Assembly: GCF_900094565.1 (NCBI RefSeq)
Contig: NZ_FMAF01000007.1
Location: 213,767 to 277,766 of the forward strand
DNA from: Martinezella lusitana
Lineage (GTDB): Bacteria > Pseudomonadota > Alphaproteobacteria > Rhizobiales > Rhizobiaceae
Length of the DNA stretch: 64,000 nucleotides
Direction of reading: 5' to 3'
Positions 61,616 through 64,000 of the stretch are shown piece by piece. Both the position numbers and the translations under genes were made by a program. Numbering within the stretch: the stretch's first letter is position 1; the number at the start of each line of letters is the position of its first letter. The notes under the pieces are model-generated. The model was given only the letters and a program-made list of their open reading frames with translations. It made no database searches and was not told the origin of the DNA.

Positions 61616-62350
61616 ATGCCCGTTAGCGCTTTTTCCGTGCTCGCACCTGATGCGCTGGATCCTTACGTAGACCTTCGCTCGGTACCAAAATATCGGTATT
61701 TCGGTAAAAACAATCTCATTGATAGATTTCGCGAAGGTGTACCGTTCGACCACATCTCTATATCCGGGCTAGACGTCGATCACTATCGTTTTGGGGACGG
61801 GTTTTCGATCGACACAGACCTTCCTCCAGGATTTGTGGAGGCGTACATGGAAGACAAGCTTTTCAAGGTCGATCCGTTTATAGCAGCCACCAAGGCGTCG
61901 AAAACCGTAATGGTCGAAAGTGAAGTCTACCAGGACGTAGAAGTCCCGCAGCGGTTGCTGTATTTGCAGCGCATATTCGGGGTTCACAACAGAACCATGG
62001 TCCCGATCTTGCGTGAAAATACGGTTTACGGCGCGGTCGGCTTCACCCGCATGTCAGCGTTCACGGAAAGCGAGCTTACCTTTCTCACGCTCATCGCAGA
62101 ACCCATCCATACCGCCGTAACCAAACCACTGATGGACCGCTTCGCCGTGCAACACCTACGTTTGTCAAAAGGCGAGATGGCGTGTCTTTCTCAGGCGAGC
62201 CTTGGGCTGACGAGTGAAGGCATTGGCAAAGCGATTGGTTACCAGGTTGACACCGTCAACAGCTACATCAAGTCTGCAGTGAAGAAGCTTGGGGCGTCGA
62301 ACAGAACGCAAGCGATCGCAGAGGCGATACGCCGCCGACTGATTTCGTGA
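61616..62350 (+). CDS. LuxR-family solo regulator with divergent ligand domain
   Basis: A 244-residue protein. The N-terminal autoinducer-binding-like domain covers about residues 25-165 and the LuxR HTH about 175-240 (SKGEMACLSQASLGLTSEGI, then NRTQAIAEAIRR). Aligned on D70-P71 (KVDPF), position 61 is Tyr but position 57 is Phe and position 85 is not Trp. So it is neither a canonical AHL receptor nor the PIP type. No luxI is nearby. The ligand is unknown, and it might act ligand-free like VisN/VisR-type regulators. It lies 237 bp after the chemoreceptor gene, hinting at motility control. Confidence 0.85.
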   Translation: MPVSAFSVLAPDALDPYVDLRSVPKYRYFGKNNLIDRFREGVPFDHISISGLDVDHYRFGDGFSIDTDLPPGFVEAYMEDKLFKVDPFIAATKASKTVMVESEVYQDVEVPQRLLYLQRIFGVHNRTMVPILRENTVYGAVGFTRMSAFTESELTFLTLIAEPIHTAVTKPLMDRFAVQHLRLSKGEMACLSQASLGLTSEGIGKAIGYQVDTVNSYIKSAVKKLGASNRTQAIAEAIRRRLIS

Positions 62351-62465
62351 CGGGGCGTTTTCATCCAAGTCATCAAATTGGGAACCTCAGGGACGATCGT
62401 TGATTACGGTCAAGCTCGCAATGTCGGATGCTAACGGCCCTTTTTGCCTCTTGCAAAGAACTGAC

Positions 62466-62533
62466 TAGAGCGTTTTGTTTCTTTACGCATTCCAGATGGA
62501 AAACCGCTTCGCACTTTTCCTGGAAATGCTCTA
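62466..62533. repeat. Rhizobium-type intergenic palindromic repeat, copy 2
   Basis: Ends TAGAGC/GCTCTA with an inner GCATTCCA and TGGAAATGC pair, and the same central GGAAAACCGCTTCGCACTTT segment as the copy at 18451-18549. It is a shorter version lacking the first palindrome. Confidence 0.8.
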
Positions 62534-62641
62534 ATGATCAGCATCTTCAGGCGAGAGCTTAGCGACGAGCTCTTCCTTCTTCTTGAAAGCATCGGGTAAT
62601 CTCGAGGTCTCGTCCCGTGCGAACTTCCGTTCTTGGCGCAT
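62531..62641 (-). CDS. Possible 36-residue charged peptide
   Basis: Minus strand ATG 62641 to TAG 62533-62531. The product (RQERKFARDETSRLPDAFKK, then KEELVAKLSPEDADH) is strongly charged and helical, unlike random sequence. The stop codon is supplied by the end of the repeat element. The ribosome-binding site is poor, so it may be a decayed or rarely made peptide. Not matched to a family. Confidence 0.35.
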   Translation of the reverse strand: MRQERKFARDETSRLPDAFKKKEELVAKLSPEDADH

Positions 62642-62748
62642 TTTTGTCGCGCTAGAGCTTCGGATCTAAGGGCATGATTTTAAGATATTACCTTTAGAAG
62701 TTTGGCCGTCATGCCGCTGCATTGCTCCCAACCTTTTAGGATTCTGAC

Positions 62749-63243
62749 ATGAAGAAAATTATCGCTTTGGCCTTGCTTGTCTTAGCATCTCCCCTGGCCG
62801 CACACGCTGCGACCCTGAAGTTCCCCAGCGAAAAGCCCGTCGCAAGTATTACCATTCCGGATAGCTGGAAGCCGGAGGAAACAGAGAGCGGCGTCCAAGG
62901 AACATCGGCGGATTCGGCCATCTATCTTTCCGCCGACGTTGCCAGCAGCAAGTCAATGGACAAGGTCGTTACCGACGCCGTCGATTTTCTCGCGAAGAAC
63001 AAAATCACGGTTGATCCCTCGACCCGGAAGGAGACACCCGTCACCGACGTCAACGGCATGCAGATGACGACCCTCGAGTGGGACGGCAACGATGAAGACG
63101 GCCCGGTCAGCGTTGGTCTGCTCTTCGTGCAGACATCCGGTGACAACGCTCTCGTCGTAACCTACTGGGGAACCAAGGGAGAGGAAGACAAGCACGGCGC
63201 CGAAGTTCAGGCAATCATCGCGTCGATCAAGCCGATTGAGTGA
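62749..63243 (+). CDS. Secreted hypothetical protein
   Basis: A 164-residue periplasmic protein with a Sec signal peptide (KKIIALALLVLASPLAAHA). The mature domain is beta-rich: ATLKFPSEKPVASITIPDSW, then EWDGNDEDGPVSVGLLFVQT and ALVVTYWGTKGEEDKHGAEV, ending in AIIASIKPIE. The 'FxxPDxW..' start and 'I-x-S-I-K' ending resemble PsbP/LpqN-like secreted domains, but no firm family call can be made. Monocistronic. Confidence 0.75.
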   Translation: MKKIIALALLVLASPLAAHAATLKFPSEKPVASITIPDSWKPEETESGVQGTSADSAIYLSADVASSKSMDKVVTDAVDFLAKNKITVDPSTRKETPVTDVNGMQMTTLEWDGNDEDGPVSVGLLFVQTSGDNALVVTYWGTKGEEDKHGAEVQAIIASIKPIE

Positions 63244-63625
63244 TCGGTGAGGATGCTGTCGGTCCGGTCGCCACCGCCGCTGGCTGGAGGCCCGGATCGG
63301 CCGCAGGCTTGTCTCCAAGTTAGTTACCGTCGGAGCTCGAAGTCGCAGGCCTTGGAAAACTGGCTCGGCATCTCGGGATAAGTTCCGGACCTGCACATCG
63401 ACACACTAAAGGTGAAATCCAGGAATTTTCATTGATCCGACTGCAATGTACGCAACGATTCAACCTGGGAAAATAGCGTATCTATAGGCGGATCCGCACA
63501 GCAATGCCGGCTACGTCAAATCGTTGGATACAGTTCTCATGATTAACCACAAGGCGACGGTCCCTCTAAAAGGTCCGTGTCGAAAGTGATGATACTGTCT
63601 TCGTCTCGGTCACGACTCTATGTTG
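63244..63625. other. Spacer without supported gene
   Basis: About 380 bp between convergent genes. Nothing recognisable and no clear terminator. Confidence 0.45.
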
Positions 63626-64000
63626 CTATTCGCAAATCACCTTTTCCATCTGGATCGCTCCTTGGCCAAGACCCACTAATTCTGTTGGGTCCCAAAGCTT
63701 CTCAGACCACCCAGCCTTCAGATAAAAGCCTACCGCGTCAGGGGCAGCATTAACGCGGAGAATGCGGACCCCGCGTCTTTTGGCCTCTGCCTCAATGAAA
63801 TTGTTTAGCCTGAGACCGTATCCCTTTCGCTGTTTGTGCTGAACGATAGCAACAAGTCTCACTATGCCAGTTTCGCCCCGTTCATCCAGCCGCGCCACCC
63901 CGAGCGGCTCTTCGTTCTCAAACAGAAGGAAGGGTGTATTTCCATCGGCGCGATCATCTGGGTGGTTCTCATCGTAAGAGATCGAATGCCGACCCGGCGC
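63626..64000 (-). CDS. GNAT-family N-acetyltransferase, partial (5' end outside window)
   Basis: The C-terminal 124 codons are in the window and the frame stays open to the edge. The acetyl-CoA motif A is IVRLVAIVQHKQRKGYGLRL (Q/R-x-x-G-x-G/A pattern), followed by FIEAEAKRRGVRILRVNAAP and AVGFYLKAGW, the usual GNAT end. Internal GTG/ATG codons are not starts. Substrate unknown. Confidence 0.85.
   Translation of the reverse strand, partial: APGRHSISYDENHPDDRADGNTPFLLFENEEPLGVARLDERGETGIVRLVAIVQHKQRKGYGLRLNNFIEAEAKRRGVRILRVNAAPDAVGFYLKAGWSEKLWDPTELVGLGQGAIQMEKVICE

Larger units (their letters stand above)
62351..62748. other. Spacer with repeat copy 2
   Basis: About 400 bp holding the repeat at 62466-62533 and the doubtful small ORF. 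No promoter motif was recognised for the gene at 62749. Confidence 0.45.

Noticed and set aside
1..64000. tRNA, rRNA, CRISPR arrays, prophage or replication origin
   Set aside because: None was recognised: no regularly spaced repeats, no clover-leaf candidates and no phage structural or Rep/Par genes were seen by eye.

Overview
The window looks like DNA from a Rhizobium-group alphaproteobacterium. It is GC-rich. It carries many families typical of Rhizobiaceae: HWE histidine kinase, DUF1236, DUF3008, several Ku paralogues, a BclA/SbmA-like exporter, an S21 paralogue, and 'GGAAC..CGTT' general-stress promoters. There are no rRNA or tRNA genes, and there are several decayed transposases and pseudogenes. 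This fits an accessory region or a secondary replicon better than a core chromosome segment, but the species and replicon cannot be fixed from the sequence alone.

Layout. (1) 1-9.2 kb: a double sugar-type ABC uptake locus. It has two ATPases, two permeases (one cut by the window edge) and two periplasmic binding proteins, one of them divergent, followed by a SfnB/DszC-like flavin oxidoreductase and a short-chain dehydrogenase. (2) 9.4-23 kb: mixed envelope functions, comprising a BclA-like peptide exporter, a PHB-depolymerase-type esterase, a polysaccharide flippase next to a CheR-like methyltransferase, S21, a CPA1 antiporter and an FAD oxidase, separated by gene-poor spacers. (3) 23-44 kb: a general stress response island. 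Transmembrane and periplasmic small proteins, a PRC-barrel protein, transketolase, catalase KatE with topoisomerase IB, DUF1328, two Ku proteins with a LigD remnant, an MgtC protein and a BON protein are interleaved with a dozen EcfG/RpoE2-type promoters, two of them bidirectional. (4) 44-44.5 kb: a scar made of a broken amidase and an IS5-type transposase tail.

(5) 44.5-52.4 kb: a peptide-type ABC transporter, two proline-iminopeptidase-like hydrolases and a LuxR solo whose ligand pocket carries the M57/W61 substitutions of plant-responsive OryR/PipR regulators. This is the most coherent and exciting system in the window: a probable plant-signal uptake, processing and sensing module. (6) 52.4-58.5 kb: cytochrome b561, an ECF sigma/anti-sigma pair, a YncE-like beta-propeller, a DUF305 protein and CopC/CopD. 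Two start regions share a 39-bp promoter-like element, suggesting a self-contained copper/redox stress regulon. (7) 58.7-64 kb: an IS1595 transposase remnant, a soluble PAS chemoreceptor with a C-terminal WEEF tether, a second LuxR solo behind a tandem 19-bp repeat, a small secreted protein and a partial GNAT acetyltransferase.

How the parts work together is inferred from gene order, overlaps and shared promoter motifs. Family calls come from recognised motifs; no database search was possible.
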